Shown piece by piece: positions 1 to 6,179 of a DNA stretch of 7,332 nucleotides. The DNA is from Clostridia bacterium (GTDB lineage Bacteria > Bacillota_A > Clostridia > Oscillospirales > CAG-272). The DNA lies in contig JAFTHF010000317.1 of NCBI GenBank assembly GCA_017457545.1, positions 1 through 7,332 on the forward strand. The letters are read 5' to 3'. A model generated the notes under the pieces. It was not told the origin of the DNA. It did no database searches and worked only from the letters and a program-made list of their open reading frames with translations. Positions within the stretch are counted from its first letter, which is position 1, and the number at the start of each line of letters is the position of its first letter. Position numbers and translations under genes: made by a program.

Positions 1-18
1 GCTCTCGTTTTTTATGTA

Positions 19-1191
19 TTAAAGAAGCTCTGCCTTGATCTTATCAGCAAGGTCTGTCTTTTCCCAAGGAATATCAAGATCCTCTCTGCCTACGTGACCG
101 TATGCAGCAAGCTGACGGTAGATAGGACGTCTTAAGCCAAATTTCTCTATAATTGCAGAGGGGCGAAGGTCTACGTTCTTCTCTACAAATTCGGAAATCT
201 TGCTTTCATCTACCTTGGCAGTACCAAAAGTATCAACCATTACAGAAACAGGCTTAGCAACACCAATAGCATATGCAATCTGAACCTCACACTTATCTGC
301 TACACCGGATGCAACAATGTTCTTAGCCACATATCTTGCAGCATATGATGCGCTTCTGTCGACCTTTGTGGGGTCCTTACCTGAGAATGCACCACCACCG
401 TGACGGGAATATCCACCGTATGTATCAACAATAATCTTTCTGCCTGTAAGACCTGTGTCACCGTTAGGACCACCGATTACAAATCTACCTGTGGGGTTAA
501 CGTAAATCTTCGTCTTATCATCTATCATTTCTGCAGGAATTATTGGCAAAATAACATTGTCAATAATATCCTTGCGAATTGTTTCAAGTGTTACATCGGG
601 GCTGTGCTGGGATGAAACAACAATAGCTTCAATTCTTGTAGGAACACCGTCAACATATTCAACAGTAACCTGTGTCTTACCGTCGGGACGGAGATAGGAC
701 ATTAATCCGTCCTTTCTTACTGCTGTAAGGCGCTTAGCCAACTTATGAGCCAAGGAAATAGGAAGAGGCATAAGCTCCTTTGTTTCGTTACAAGCATAAC
801 CGAACATAAGTCCCTGGTCGCCTGCACCGTTTTCATTTTCGCTTTCACCACTCTTAGCCTCAGCGCTCTTGTCTACGCCAAGAGCAATATCTGCACTCTG
901 TTCATGAATGGAGCTGAGCACTGCGCAGGTATCAGCATCAAAGCCATACTTTGCTCTGTCATAACCGATATCGCGAACTGTATTACGTACAATTGACTGT
1001 ATATCTACTGTTGCATTTGTGGTAATTTCTCCCATTACCATTACCATACCTGTGGTGCAGAAGGTTTCACATGCTACTCTGGAATTAGGGTCATTTTCAA
1101 GTATTGCGTCAAGAATCGCATCGGAAATCTGGTCGCAAATTTTATCAGGATGTCCTTCTGTTACTGATTCTGAAGTAAAAAACATTCTCAT
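19..1191 (-). CDS. metK: S-adenosylmethionine synthetase (methionine adenosyltransferase)
   Basis: A cytosolic enzyme that makes S-adenosylmethionine from methionine and ATP, releasing phosphate and pyrophosphate. The 390-residue product has the usual family length and all the family landmarks: GHPDK near residue 13 (His14 in the ATP site), the signature GAGDQG at 123-128, the glycine-rich GGGAFSGKD at 265-273 followed by [12 protein letters not shown], and the closing domain to residue 390. The frame stays open upstream to 1284, but that extension runs through the terminator hairpin and into the aptamer. The ATG at 1191 is preferred because AAGGAGG sits 5 nt before it; a second ATG at 1185 has the same site 11 nt away. 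The gene has its own promoter and SAM-I riboswitch. The 18 bases beyond the stop read AAAAAACGAGAGC on this strand, perhaps the left arm of a terminator cut by the window edge. No defect is seen. Confidence 0.98.
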   Translation of the reverse strand: MRMFFTSESVTEGHPDKICDQISDAILDAILENDPNSRVACETFCTTGMVMVMGEITTNATVDIQSIVRNTVRDIGYDRAKYGFDADTCAVLSSIHEQSADIALGVDKSAEAKSGESENENGAGDQGLMFGYACNETKELMPLPISLAHKLAKRLTAVRKDGLMSYLRPDGKTQVTVEYVDGVPTRIEAIVVSSQHSPDVTLETIRKDIIDNVILPIIPAEMIDDKTKIYVNPTGRFVIGGPNGDTGLTGRKIIVDTYGGYSRHGGGAFSGKDPTKVDRSASYAARYVAKNIVASGVADKCEVQIAYAIGVAKPVSVMVDTFGTAKVDESKISEFVEKNVDLRPSAIIEKFGLRRPIYRQLAAYGHVGREDLDIPWEKTDLADKIKAELL

Positions 1192-1196
1192 ATTAT

Positions 1197-1203
1197 CCTC
1201 CTT
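1197..1203 (-). promoter_or_regulatory. Shine-Dalgarno site that sets the metK start
   Basis: The sequence AAGGAGG on the minus strand lies 5 nt before the ATG at 1191. It shows that translation begins after the riboswitch terminator and not at the upstream in-frame ATG at 1284, which falls inside the leader RNA. Confidence 0.9.
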
Positions 1204-1210
1204 CTTAGCA

Positions 1211-1242
1211 GAAAAAGAAAAGCCCGCGGCACTCCGCGGGCT
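1211..1242 (-). terminator. Riboswitch-controlled intrinsic terminator in the metK leader
   Basis: A perfect 9-bp GC-rich stem, AGCCCGCGG / CCGCGGGCT (1234-1242 and 1221-1229), with a 4-nt loop is followed on the minus strand by TTTCTTTTTC. It lies between the SAM-I aptamer and the metK Shine-Dalgarno site, the standard place for an S-box attenuator. In known S-box leaders, SAM binding favours this hairpin and stops transcription before the gene. A possible antiterminator pairs CCGTGAG (1261-1267, end of the aptamer) with CCCGCGG (1234-1240, left arm of the terminator) with one mismatch. That pairing is inferred by eye. Confidence 0.93.
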
Positions 1243-1255
1243 GAAATACAAAAAT

Positions 1256-1337
1256 CTCATCTCACGGAATTGGCACCTTGTCATAAGATAGGTTGCCGTA
1301 GCATCATAGGGCCTGTCCCTCCACTACTCTTGATAAG
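1256..1337 (-). ncRNA. SAM-I (S-box) riboswitch aptamer
   Basis: Read on the minus strand, the leader carries the S-box conserved blocks in order: CTTATCAAGAG, then GTGGAGGGA, GGCCC, ATGATGC, CGGCAACC and AAGGTGCCAATTCC, closing with GATGAG. The ends pair as helix P1 (CTTATC at 1332-1337 with GATGAG at 1256-1261, one G-U pair). GGCAACCT pairs with AGGTGCC, with one bulged A, as the P3 helix. SAM-I aptamers bind S-adenosylmethionine and normally switch off methionine and SAM genes; here the controlled gene is SAM synthetase itself. The aptamer begins about 15 nt after the predicted transcription start, and the terminator follows 13 nt after P1. Class assignment is firm because the conserved core is nearly consensus. 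Confidence 0.96.
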
Positions 1338-1358
1338 CTTAAATTTTTTAACGGTCAC

Positions 1359-1387
1359 AGTATAACATACTGTTTTATATATTTCAA
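1359..1387 (-). promoter_or_regulatory. Sigma-A promoter of metK leader
   Basis: On the minus strand the -35 box TTGAAA (1382-1387) and the -10 box TATACT (1359-1364) are separated by exactly 17 nt. Each differs from the consensus at one base. Transcription should begin near 1352, just ahead of the riboswitch, so the aptamer lies at the 5' end of the transcript. The promoter fits in the short gap after the stop of the upstream gene. Confidence 0.85.
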
Positions 1388-1414
1388 TAGCTTTTTTAAA
1401 ATTTTTTTATTTTT

Positions 1415-1921
1415 TTAAAAAATTGCTGCAACACCGTAGGATACAAGTGTCATTATAACGCCTGCAATCATTACACCAAGCAAACAGGATAAAAGTGCCT
1501 TCCAGAATTTCATATCTATCATGGCGGCAACAAGTGAGCCTGTCCATGCGCCTGTCACAGGTAAAGGAACAGCAACGAAAAGGCAAACACCCCAGAATGA
1601 ATATTTTTCAATCTTATCTCGCTTCTTTTCTACCTTATTAAGAAGATAATTCGCTATTTTATTAAAAAATTTCACCTTAGAATTAGACATCCATCTGATT
1701 ACCTTTTTTATAAAGAGCAAGATAAATGGAATAGGTAGCATATTTCCTGCAACACTAAGTATATAAGTAAGCCAAAAAGGCATATCGCCGAGTGTTGCGT
1801 TGAAGGCTGCACCCATAGGAATAGCGCCTCTTAGCTCAATAATCGGTATCATAGAGCAGAAAAAAATACAAAGCTCCTTGCCTACCTTTTCAAGAAAAAA
1901 CTGTTTAATTGCTTCTGTCAT
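1415..1921 (-). CDS. COG2426-type small integral membrane protein (putative small multidrug export family)
   Basis: A 168-residue membrane protein with the hallmarks of the COG2426 / Sm_multidrug_ex family. Near the start is PIIELRGAIP (residues 26-35: Glu29, Arg31, Gly32), which looks like a broken, possibly re-entrant hydrophobic segment. A hydrophobic span follows at about 50-71, then a basic cytosolic loop at 72-107, the second family motif PLPVTGAWTG at 119-128, and a C-terminal membrane helix at about 143-166. The two polar motifs flanked by hydrophobic segments recall DedA-like transporters, but that kinship is only a resemblance here. The family's drug-export name is not backed by anything in this sequence, and the substrate is unknown. 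It is the last gene of a three-gene operon: its Shine-Dalgarno (AAGGAGA) overlaps the stop codon of the GH20 gene 9 bp upstream. No convincing terminator follows it before the metK promoter. Confidence 0.87.
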   Translation of the reverse strand: MTEAIKQFFLEKVGKELCIFFCSMIPIIELRGAIPMGAAFNATLGDMPFWLTYILSVAGNMLPIPFILLFIKKVIRWMSNSKVKFFNKIANYLLNKVEKKRDKIEKYSFWGVCLFVAVPLPVTGAWTGSLVAAMIDMKFWKALLSCLLGVMIAGVIMTLVSYGVAAIF

Positions 1922-1930
1922 TTTATCTCC

Positions 1931-3643
1931 TTATGCAAGAAATTTCTTTGCAATAGCATAAAATACGCGAATAGTTTCTACAAGCTCACCCATTTTACTC
2001 TCTGTAAGATATTCTTCCTTAAATTCCTTAAGCCAATTCTCTACATCCTCAATATTTACACCAAGCTTTTCGCCACTTACATAGGACATAAACATAGCAA
2101 TCATTATTTCAGCACCGTTTGCAACGCAAAGAAGCGCCTTTCTTGCCTTTTCGTTTTCCCATTTTGTAGCCATAAGATAAGGAATCACCTCTTCGCAAGC
2201 ATTAAAGCATCTTGTAAGGTCATCAGGTGAAGGCTTGAAGCCTGTTTTCATACAGCTATTTTCAAAATTATCTTGGCAATAGTGTGCAAGAAGATGATAC
2301 CAATATCTATCAAGATGTGCATCTGAAATCTTTCTGTAGATTGCAGTAGCACCCTCATATCCGAAATAATGAAGGTCAAGCTTAGCAGCGAAATCATCAT
2401 TGTTGGAATTTACATTCCAGCCCTTCTCTGCGCCAAATACAAGTCCGTGCAAGCAAGCATAATAAGGTGATAAATGACCGTGGTCGCCCCAGCAGGTCGT
2501 AAGTATACCTGCAGCACCACACTCGTGTCCACACTGTGCCATCTTGCTTATATTAGGCATCGAAACTCTTGTAAACTCAATAAGTCCACTCCAGTTTGTA
2601 ATACCGGGGCAAACATACTGTGTTTTGCCCTTGTTTGCACAGTTATAAATCATCTTTGTATAAGGCTCTGCGCTGTAATTCCAGTTAAGGAAAATGGTAT
2701 CGCTATCAATTTCATCAATAAGGTCTGAATGCTGGTCAATAATATCGCCCCACATCATCGCTACCTTACCATGAGCTTTTACATGAGCAATTATCTTCTT
2801 AACGAAATCAACATAAAGTCTTGCCTTATCCTTACCTGTATTTCTTCCTCTGCCAAGGTCAAAAGTTTCGTCACAGCAGATATTAAATTTATTGCTTGTA
2901 AACAAGGGTGCATACTGGTCAATAAGGCTCTTTATAATCTCAATGCTTTCAGGATTTGACGGGTCAATGGTATGATGAGGCATTCTCTCATTCCAGTAAT
3001 GGGAGGAATCTACATAATCAGGAAGCTCGCAAAGGTGCTTATACTTCTCTGTAGAAAGAAGCTCATAAAGGTGTCCAAAGCAAGAAAGAGACGGAACGAA
3101 TTCGATAAAGTTTTCGATACAGTACTTATCAAGCTCCTTTATTTCTTCAGCTGTAATATATCCTGTTCTCTGATATATTCCATCATATTCCTTGAATTCA
3201 AATACGTGCTCAACATAAAGCTGAAGCATATTTGCCTTTGCATATGCAATATTGTCAACAAGCTCCTTTAAGGTTTCAAGAGTAGGAATTCTTCCTCTTG
3301 TAATATCAAAATAGATACCACGGGTTTCAAAATCGGGTTCATCATCTATTCTGGACATATCACAGTAGCCGTTCTTAATTATCTGTCTTAAGGTCTGGAT
3401 TCCATAGAATGCAGCAGCCTGAGATTTTGCAATAAGATTTACCTTATCTGCACTTAATTCAAGAGTATATCCGTCGCAACCCTCATTATTAACTGTTACG
3501 GTTACCTCGGTATTACCCTCTGCAACCTTTCTAGATGCCTTAACTACTCTTGCATCAACATTCTCAGGGAAAATGAATTTACATCCACTTATAACAAATT
3601 TATCACAAGCTGTATAGCTTTTTACTTCAGGACCTATGTACAT
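1931..3643 (-). CDS. Cytosolic glycoside hydrolase family 20 (beta-N-acetylhexosaminidase-like)
   Basis: This 570-residue enzyme has the GH20 layout. The N-terminal zincin-like domain (about 1-100) ends in EGCDGYTLELS and AAFYGIQTLRQ. The TIM-barrel then starts at RGIYFDITRGRIPT (108-121), with LQLYVEHVFEF at 140-150. The expected Asp-Glu pair is Asp258-Glu259 (CCDETFDLG); in the family, Asp orients the N-acetyl group of the sugar and Glu is the general acid. Trp298 (MMWGD) and Trp385 (TTCWGDHGH) are pocket candidates. GH20 enzymes remove terminal beta-linked GlcNAc or GalNAc. There is no signal peptide and there are 20 cysteines, so it should act in the cytosol on imported or recycled glycans. 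The two residues before Asp-Glu, usually glycines in classical members, are cysteines. The ATG at 3643 follows GAGGT by 5 nt, 8 bp after the phosphoesterase gene. The exact substrate is unknown. Confidence 0.92.
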   Translation of the reverse strand: MYIGPEVKSYTACDKFVISGCKFIFPENVDARVVKASRKVAEGNTEVTVTVNNEGCDGYTLELSADKVNLIAKSQAAAFYGIQTLRQIIKNGYCDMSRIDDEPDFETRGIYFDITRGRIPTLETLKELVDNIAYAKANMLQLYVEHVFEFKEYDGIYQRTGYITAEEIKELDKYCIENFIEFVPSLSCFGHLYELLSTEKYKHLCELPDYVDSSHYWNERMPHHTIDPSNPESIEIIKSLIDQYAPLFTSNKFNICCDETFDLGRGRNTGKDKARLYVDFVKKIIAHVKAHGKVAMMWGDIIDQHSDLIDEIDSDTIFLNWNYSAEPYTKMIYNCANKGKTQYVCPGITNWSGLIEFTRVSMPNISKMAQCGHECGAAGILTTCWGDHGHLSPYYACLHGLVFGAEKGWNVNSNNDDFAAKLDLHYFGYEGATAIYRKISDAHLDRYWYHLLAHYCQDNFENSCMKTGFKPSPDDLTRCFNACEEVIPYLMATKWENEKARKALLCVANGAEIMIAMFMSYVSGEKLGVNIEDVENWLKEFKEEYLTESKMGELVETIRVFYAIAKKFLA

Positions 3644-3651
3644 AATTTACC

Positions 3652-4500
3652 TCATTTAATAATAATTTCTCTACCGTATCCGATAAGGGCACTTGATGTA
3701 GTGTACTGCTTAAGATTTTCTGTAATATTGTATTCAACAGATGCATGGATATGTCCTGCCAATACACCGATAAAGTGAGTATCGTTAGCTCTTACAAGCT
3801 CAACAAACTCTCTTGCCTCCTCAGGGTCATACTGTGAGCCCATTACAAAGTAATGATTTACCTTTTTTCCTACCTCTTCTGAAAACTCACCAAGCTTTAA
3901 GGGTGCATGAATAAGGAGAAGAATTTTTTTGTTTTTATCTATTTCAGCCTGCATTAAATCAAGCTGATTTCTTGTGATTTCCTTAGTTCCGTTATCTACT
4001 ACAACTATTTCAAACTCGTCATAATCATATACATCAAATTCGGGATTACGCATAATACCCTCAAAGAGCTCATACATCTTTCTCTTAGCGCCATATTCGT
4101 CGGTACGTGCGTGATTGCCCGGGCAATAAATTACCGGAATAGGATAATTCTCAATGAATTTTCTCATATATCTTATATTGCTCTCGCTTACTCTATCCAT
4201 AATATCACCGGACAAAATAAGTGCATCGGCACCGAAATCAAGAGCATGCTGGGTAAGAGCTTCAAAAAGAACAAAGGGCTCTACCTGAAATCTATCATCA
4301 TAAAATTCACCAAAGCGCTCTGCATAATGTATCTTAAGGCTATCCCACTGCTCATGAGAACGCTTATACTCTGCAAGGTCTGCCTCGGAGCTGTCTTCAT
4401 CAATACAAGCCATATGAGCATCGCTTATCTGGAAGAATTTATATTCCTTTTTTAAACCCAAATCAATAACGGTTTTACTAAGCTGAATAAGTTCGTTCAT
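3652..4500 (-). CDS. Calcineurin-like metallophosphoesterase
   Basis: A 282-residue cytosolic protein with the complete metal-binding motif set of the calcineurin-like phosphoesterase fold: DAH at 27-29 (Asp27, His29), GDI at 98-100 (Asp99), GNH at 128-130 (Asn129, His130), His198 in LLIHAP, and GHIH at 249-252. These residues normally hold two metal ions that hydrolyse a phosphomono- or phosphodiester. No signal peptide or membrane helix is seen, so substrates should be intracellular, but which ones cannot be told. The frame stays open to an ATG at 4572, but that start lies upstream of the predicted promoter and lacks support. The ATG at 4500 follows AAAGGTG by 5 nt and is chosen. It is the first gene of an operon with the GH20 hydrolase and the COG2426 membrane protein, which suggests, without proving, a role on phosphorylated sugar or cell-wall fragments. 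Confidence 0.93.
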   Translation of the reverse strand: MNELIQLSKTVIDLGLKKEYKFFQISDAHMACIDEDSSEADLAEYKRSHEQWDSLKIHYAERFGEFYDDRFQVEPFVLFEALTQHALDFGADALILSGDIMDRVSESNIRYMRKFIENYPIPVIYCPGNHARTDEYGAKRKMYELFEGIMRNPEFDVYDYDEFEIVVVDNGTKEITRNQLDLMQAEIDKNKKILLLIHAPLKLGEFSEEVGKKVNHYFVMGSQYDPEEAREFVELVRANDTHFIGVLAGHIHASVEYNITENLKQYTTSSALIGYGREIIIK

Positions 4501-4505
4501 AATAT

Positions 4506-4512
4506 CACCTTT
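4506..4512 (-). promoter_or_regulatory. Shine-Dalgarno site that sets the phosphoesterase start
   Basis: AAAGGTG on the minus strand ends 5 nt before the ATG at 4500. Together with the promoter just upstream, it rules out the longer in-frame start at 4572. Confidence 0.8.
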
Positions 4513-4524
4513 ACGAAATATATT

Positions 4525-4583
4525 ATTGACTTTATTATACCTTACCTTATCCCGTATGTCAATATTTATCAAAAAAAGTCAAT
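4525..4583. repeat. 9-bp inverted repeat AAAGTCAAT flanking the phosphoesterase promoter
   Basis: AAAGTCAAT occurs on the plus strand at 4575-4583 and its exact reverse complement ATTGACTTT at 4525-4533, with 41 bp between them. A related TGTCAAT lies at 4557-4563, where it overlaps the -35 box. The left copy touches the -10 box, and the right copy enters the candidate spoIIA promoter. The layout would suit a regulator binding both sites, but AT-rich DNA gives such matches by chance fairly often. Direct matches are certain; function is not. Confidence 0.45.
4534..4562 (-). promoter_or_regulatory. Consensus sigma-A promoter of the phosphoesterase-GH20-COG2426 operon
   Basis: The minus strand shows TTGACA (4557-4562), a 17-nt spacer and TATAAT (4534-4539), a perfect match to the vegetative consensus in both boxes and spacing. 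Transcription should begin near 4527, giving a leader of about 27 nt before the ATG at 4500. Such a strong promoter suggests high basal expression, unless a repressor acts on the inverted repeats around it. Confidence 0.9.
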
Positions 4584-4598
4584 GGAAAATGACTTTTT
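4573..4598. repeat. Perfect 9-bp palindrome with 8-bp spacer between divergent promoters
   Basis: AAAAAGTCA (4573-4581) and TGACTTTTT (4590-4598) are exact inverted copies around ATGGAAAA. The T-tracts on both sides give it a terminator-like look, but no gene ends here, so an operator is the likelier role if it has one. It overlaps the -35 part of the candidate spoIIA promoter and lies just upstream of the phosphoesterase promoter. Confidence 0.5.
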
Positions 4599-4610
4599 AT
4601 CGGGTAAATT
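4583..4610 (+). promoter_or_regulatory. Candidate sigma-H-type promoter of the spoIIA operon
   Basis: In Bacillus subtilis, spoIIA is transcribed by sigma-H under Spo0A control, with a consensus near AGGAWWW, 11-12 nt, RnnGAAT. Here TGGAAAA (4583-4589), a 13-nt gap and GGTAAAT (4603-4609) match with one mismatch in each box and a gap one base too long. TTCGACC at 4609-4615 is one base off an inverted Spo0A box (TTCGACA), and TGTCAAT at 4557-4563 is one base off a direct one. A sigma-A alternative (TTCGAC 4609-4614, TATTAA 4634-4639, 19-nt spacer) is weaker. Sporulation control is expected from known biology; the exact boxes are tentative. Confidence 0.4.
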
Positions 4611-4665
4611 CGACCTTCTTTTTAAGTAATAAATATTAAAATTATTTCAAAGGACGGTGAAAAGA

Positions 4666-5007
4666 GTGTTAAAGCAGCAGCCTATCAAAATAAGCTTTGG
4701 AAATTACACGTTAAACGTAAAAATAAGAGGAGATATAGACCATCACTCAGCCAAGGGAGTTCGTGAAAGCATTGACGAAGCAATGATGAATCACAAGCCG
4801 CATTTTGTTGTTCTTGATTTAAGCTCTGTTGATTTTATGGACTCATCAGGGCTTGGTCTTATCCTTGGCAGATATACCTGTGCCTCAAATATTGGTGCAA
4901 GGCTTATACTGTACAAGCCCACCAAAAGAATAAAAAAAATACTTGAAATGGCAGGTATTGAAAGAATTATAGAAATCAAAGGAGATGACAACGATGAAAT
5001 GTTCTGA
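4666..5007 (+). CDS. spoIIAA: Anti-sigma-F factor antagonist (anti-anti-sigma factor)
   Basis: A STAS-domain protein that frees sigma-F by binding SpoIIAB. When SpoIIAB phosphorylates it, it is inactive; the forespore phosphatase SpoIIE is known to reactivate it. The product of about 113 residues aligns by eye with B. subtilis SpoIIAA along its length: RGDIDHHSA near the start, VVLDLSSVDFMDSSGLGLILGRY in the middle (shared core MDSSGLG) and MAGIERII near the end. The phosphorylated serine should be the first Ser of DSSGLG, residue 60 from this start. Two GTG codons compete: 4657, only 2 nt after AAAGGA, and 4666, with GGTGA 5 nt and AAAGGA 11 nt upstream; 4666 is preferred on spacing. The gene overlaps spoIIAB by 14 nt and opens the spoIIAA-spoIIAB-sigF operon. 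Confidence 0.94.
   Translation: MLKQQPIKISFGNYTLNVKIRGDIDHHSAKGVRESIDEAMMNHKPHFVVLDLSSVDFMDSSGLGLILGRYTCASNIGARLILYKPTKRIKKILEMAGIERIIEIKGDDNDEMF
4978..4984 (+). promoter_or_regulatory. Shine-Dalgarno site that sets the spoIIAB start
   Basis: AAAGGAG lies within the end of spoIIAA. It abuts the first in-frame ATG (4985) with no gap, which is unusable, and stands 9 nt before the ATG at 4994. The latter is therefore the start, and the resulting N-terminus also matches the length of known SpoIIAB proteins. Confidence 0.8.
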
Positions 5008-5422
5008 AAATAATATGAAGCTATATCTTCCTTCTCTATCAATAAATGAAAGCATGGCAAGACAGGCTGTCGCATCCTTTGTGTCTCAGCTAAATCCGAC
5101 AATAGAGGAATTAGCAGATATTAAATGTGCTGTTTCTGAGGCTGTAACAAATGCAATAGTTCATGGATACAGATATAAAAATGGTACTGTGTACATAGGA
5201 GTCAAATATTATAGCGACAGGACGGTGATAATTGAGGTGCGTGATAAGGGATGCGGAATAAAGGATGTAAAGGAAGCTATGACTCCCCTGTTTACTACCG
5301 ATACCTCGGGTGAACGAAGTGGTATGGGTTTTGCCGTTATGCAGTCCTTTATGGATAAGCTTGATGTTCGTTCTCAGCTTGATAAGGGTGTTCGCGTTCT
5401 TATGACAAAGTATCTTAAATAA
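4994..5422 (+). CDS. spoIIAB: Anti-sigma-F factor, serine kinase
   Basis: A GHKL-fold protein with two jobs: it holds sigma-F inactive, and it phosphorylates SpoIIAA using ATP. The 142-residue product closely follows B. subtilis SpoIIAB. The N box SEAVTNAIVHGY lies at 48-59 (Glu49, Asn53), the G1 box RDKGCGI at 83-89 (Asp84), and PLFTT plus the ATP-lid/G2 stretch ERSGMGF at 98-113. Arg23 in NESMAR matches the arginine known to contact sigma-F in B. subtilis. All catalytic and nucleotide-binding positions are present. It overlaps the end of spoIIAA by 14 nt and stops 1 nt before sigF, so the three partners should be made from one message in coupled fashion, which suits a switch that depends on protein ratios. 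Confidence 0.96.
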   Translation: MKCSENNMKLYLPSLSINESMARQAVASFVSQLNPTIEELADIKCAVSEAVTNAIVHGYRYKNGTVYIGVKYYSDRTVIIEVRDKGCGIKDVKEAMTPLFTTDTSGERSGMGFAVMQSFMDKLDVRSQLDKGVRVLMTKYLK

Positions 5423-5423
5423 A

Positions 5424-6143
5424 ATGGATTTCAATACAAATCAGGAATTACTTAAAAAAGCTCTTCAGGGGGACGAAAAAGCCGTTAGTACCTTGATGGA
5501 AAACAATTTAGGTCTTGTTCGATCTATCGCCCTACGCTTTCGTGACAGAGGTGTTGAATATGAGGACCTCGTTCAAATTGGATCTATCGGTATGTTCAAG
5601 GCTATAAAAAGCTTCGATATTGATAAGGGTACGGCGTTCTCCACCTACGCAGTACCACTTATAATCGGTGAAATAAGACGCTTTATCCGTGATGATGGTC
5701 TTATTAAGGTCAGTAGAATATACAAGCAACAAGGCGCTATGCTTATGAAGGAACGGGAAAACTATGTTGCTGAATACGGATGCGAGCCTAAACTTGAGGT
5801 TCTTGCTAAGCTATGTAATCTTACTGTTGAAGAGGCTTCGGTTGCTATTGATGCTTCATCACCTGTCAATTCTCTTTCAGCATCTATTAGTGGAGATGAT
5901 GAAAATTATACCCTCGAAAATGTTCTTAGTGAGGAAAAAAGCGAAATTGATACAAGAATTGAGCATATTGCTCTCTCTCAGGCTGTTTCTTCTCTTCCCC
6001 CTTTGTGGAGAAAAATTGTTGTTTTAAGATATCTTAAGGAATATTCTCAACAAAAAACCGCAAGTGTCTTGGGGCTTACCCAAGTTAAAATTTCCCGTGA
6101 GGAAAAGAAAATCTTTGAGGCATTACGAAAAGAGCTATCATAA
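5424..6143 (+). CDS. sigF: RNA polymerase sporulation sigma factor F
   Basis: The first forespore-specific sigma factor, which directs early forespore genes after SpoIIAB releases it. The 239-residue sigma-70 family protein shows region 2 at about 30-92 (DLVQIGSIGMF, FDIDKGTAFSTYAVP, GEIRRFIRDDG), region 3 at about 95-150, and region 4 at about 185-235 with the helix-turn-helix around SQQKTASVLGLTQVKISREEKK. Sigma-F and sigma-G are close relatives; the spoIIAA and spoIIAB genes directly upstream decide for sigma-F. There is no recognisable Shine-Dalgarno before the ATG: the preceding bases are AT-rich and the spoIIAB stop lies 1 nt away (TAAaATG), so translation probably depends on ribosomes finishing spoIIAB. 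The stop is followed at once by a strong terminator, making sigF the last gene. Also called spoIIAC. Confidence 0.96.
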   Translation: MDFNTNQELLKKALQGDEKAVSTLMENNLGLVRSIALRFRDRGVEYEDLVQIGSIGMFKAIKSFDIDKGTAFSTYAVPLIIGEIRRFIRDDGLIKVSRIYKQQGAMLMKERENYVAEYGCEPKLEVLAKLCNLTVEEASVAIDASSPVNSLSASISGDDENYTLENVLSEEKSEIDTRIEHIALSQAVSSLPPLWRKIVVLRYLKEYSQQKTASVLGLTQVKISREEKKIFEALRKELS

Positions 6144-6179
6144 AAAGAGAGCAGAATTTCTGCTCTCTTTGTTTTATTT
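6144..6179. terminator. Bidirectional intrinsic terminator between sigF and the ABC permease
   Basis: A perfect 12-bp stem (AAAGAGAGCAGA at 6144-6155 and TCTGCTCTCTTT at 6159-6170) has a 3-nt loop. On the plus strand it is followed by GTTTTATTT and starts directly after the sigF stop. On the minus strand it is followed by T-rich DNA and begins 3 nt after the permease stop. The two convergent operons thus share one hairpin. A T-tract on each side supports use in both directions. Confidence 0.93.

Noticed and set aside
1192..1284. Upstream in-frame extension of metK to an ATG at 1284
   Set aside because: It would place coding sequence across the terminator hairpin and aptamer, and the extra residues do not resemble MetK. 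A strong Shine-Dalgarno supports 1191.
1391..1422. AT-only inverted repeat after the COG2426 gene as a terminator
   Set aside because: The stem would consist only of A-T pairs within homopolymer tracts; it is too weak to call.
4111..4455. Plus-strand open frame inside the phosphoesterase gene
   Set aside because: It is antisense to a gene with complete catalytic motifs, has no recognisable domain and no ribosome site. The same applies to other open frames opposite metK, GH20, spoIIAB, sigF and the permease.
4501..4572. Upstream extension of the phosphoesterase to an ATG at 4572
   Set aside because: That ATG lies upstream of the consensus promoter, so it would not be in the transcript; the ATG at 4500 has a good Shine-Dalgarno.
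4573..4598. Palindrome as an intrinsic terminator
   Set aside because: No gene ends nearby in either direction; both flanking operons diverge from here.
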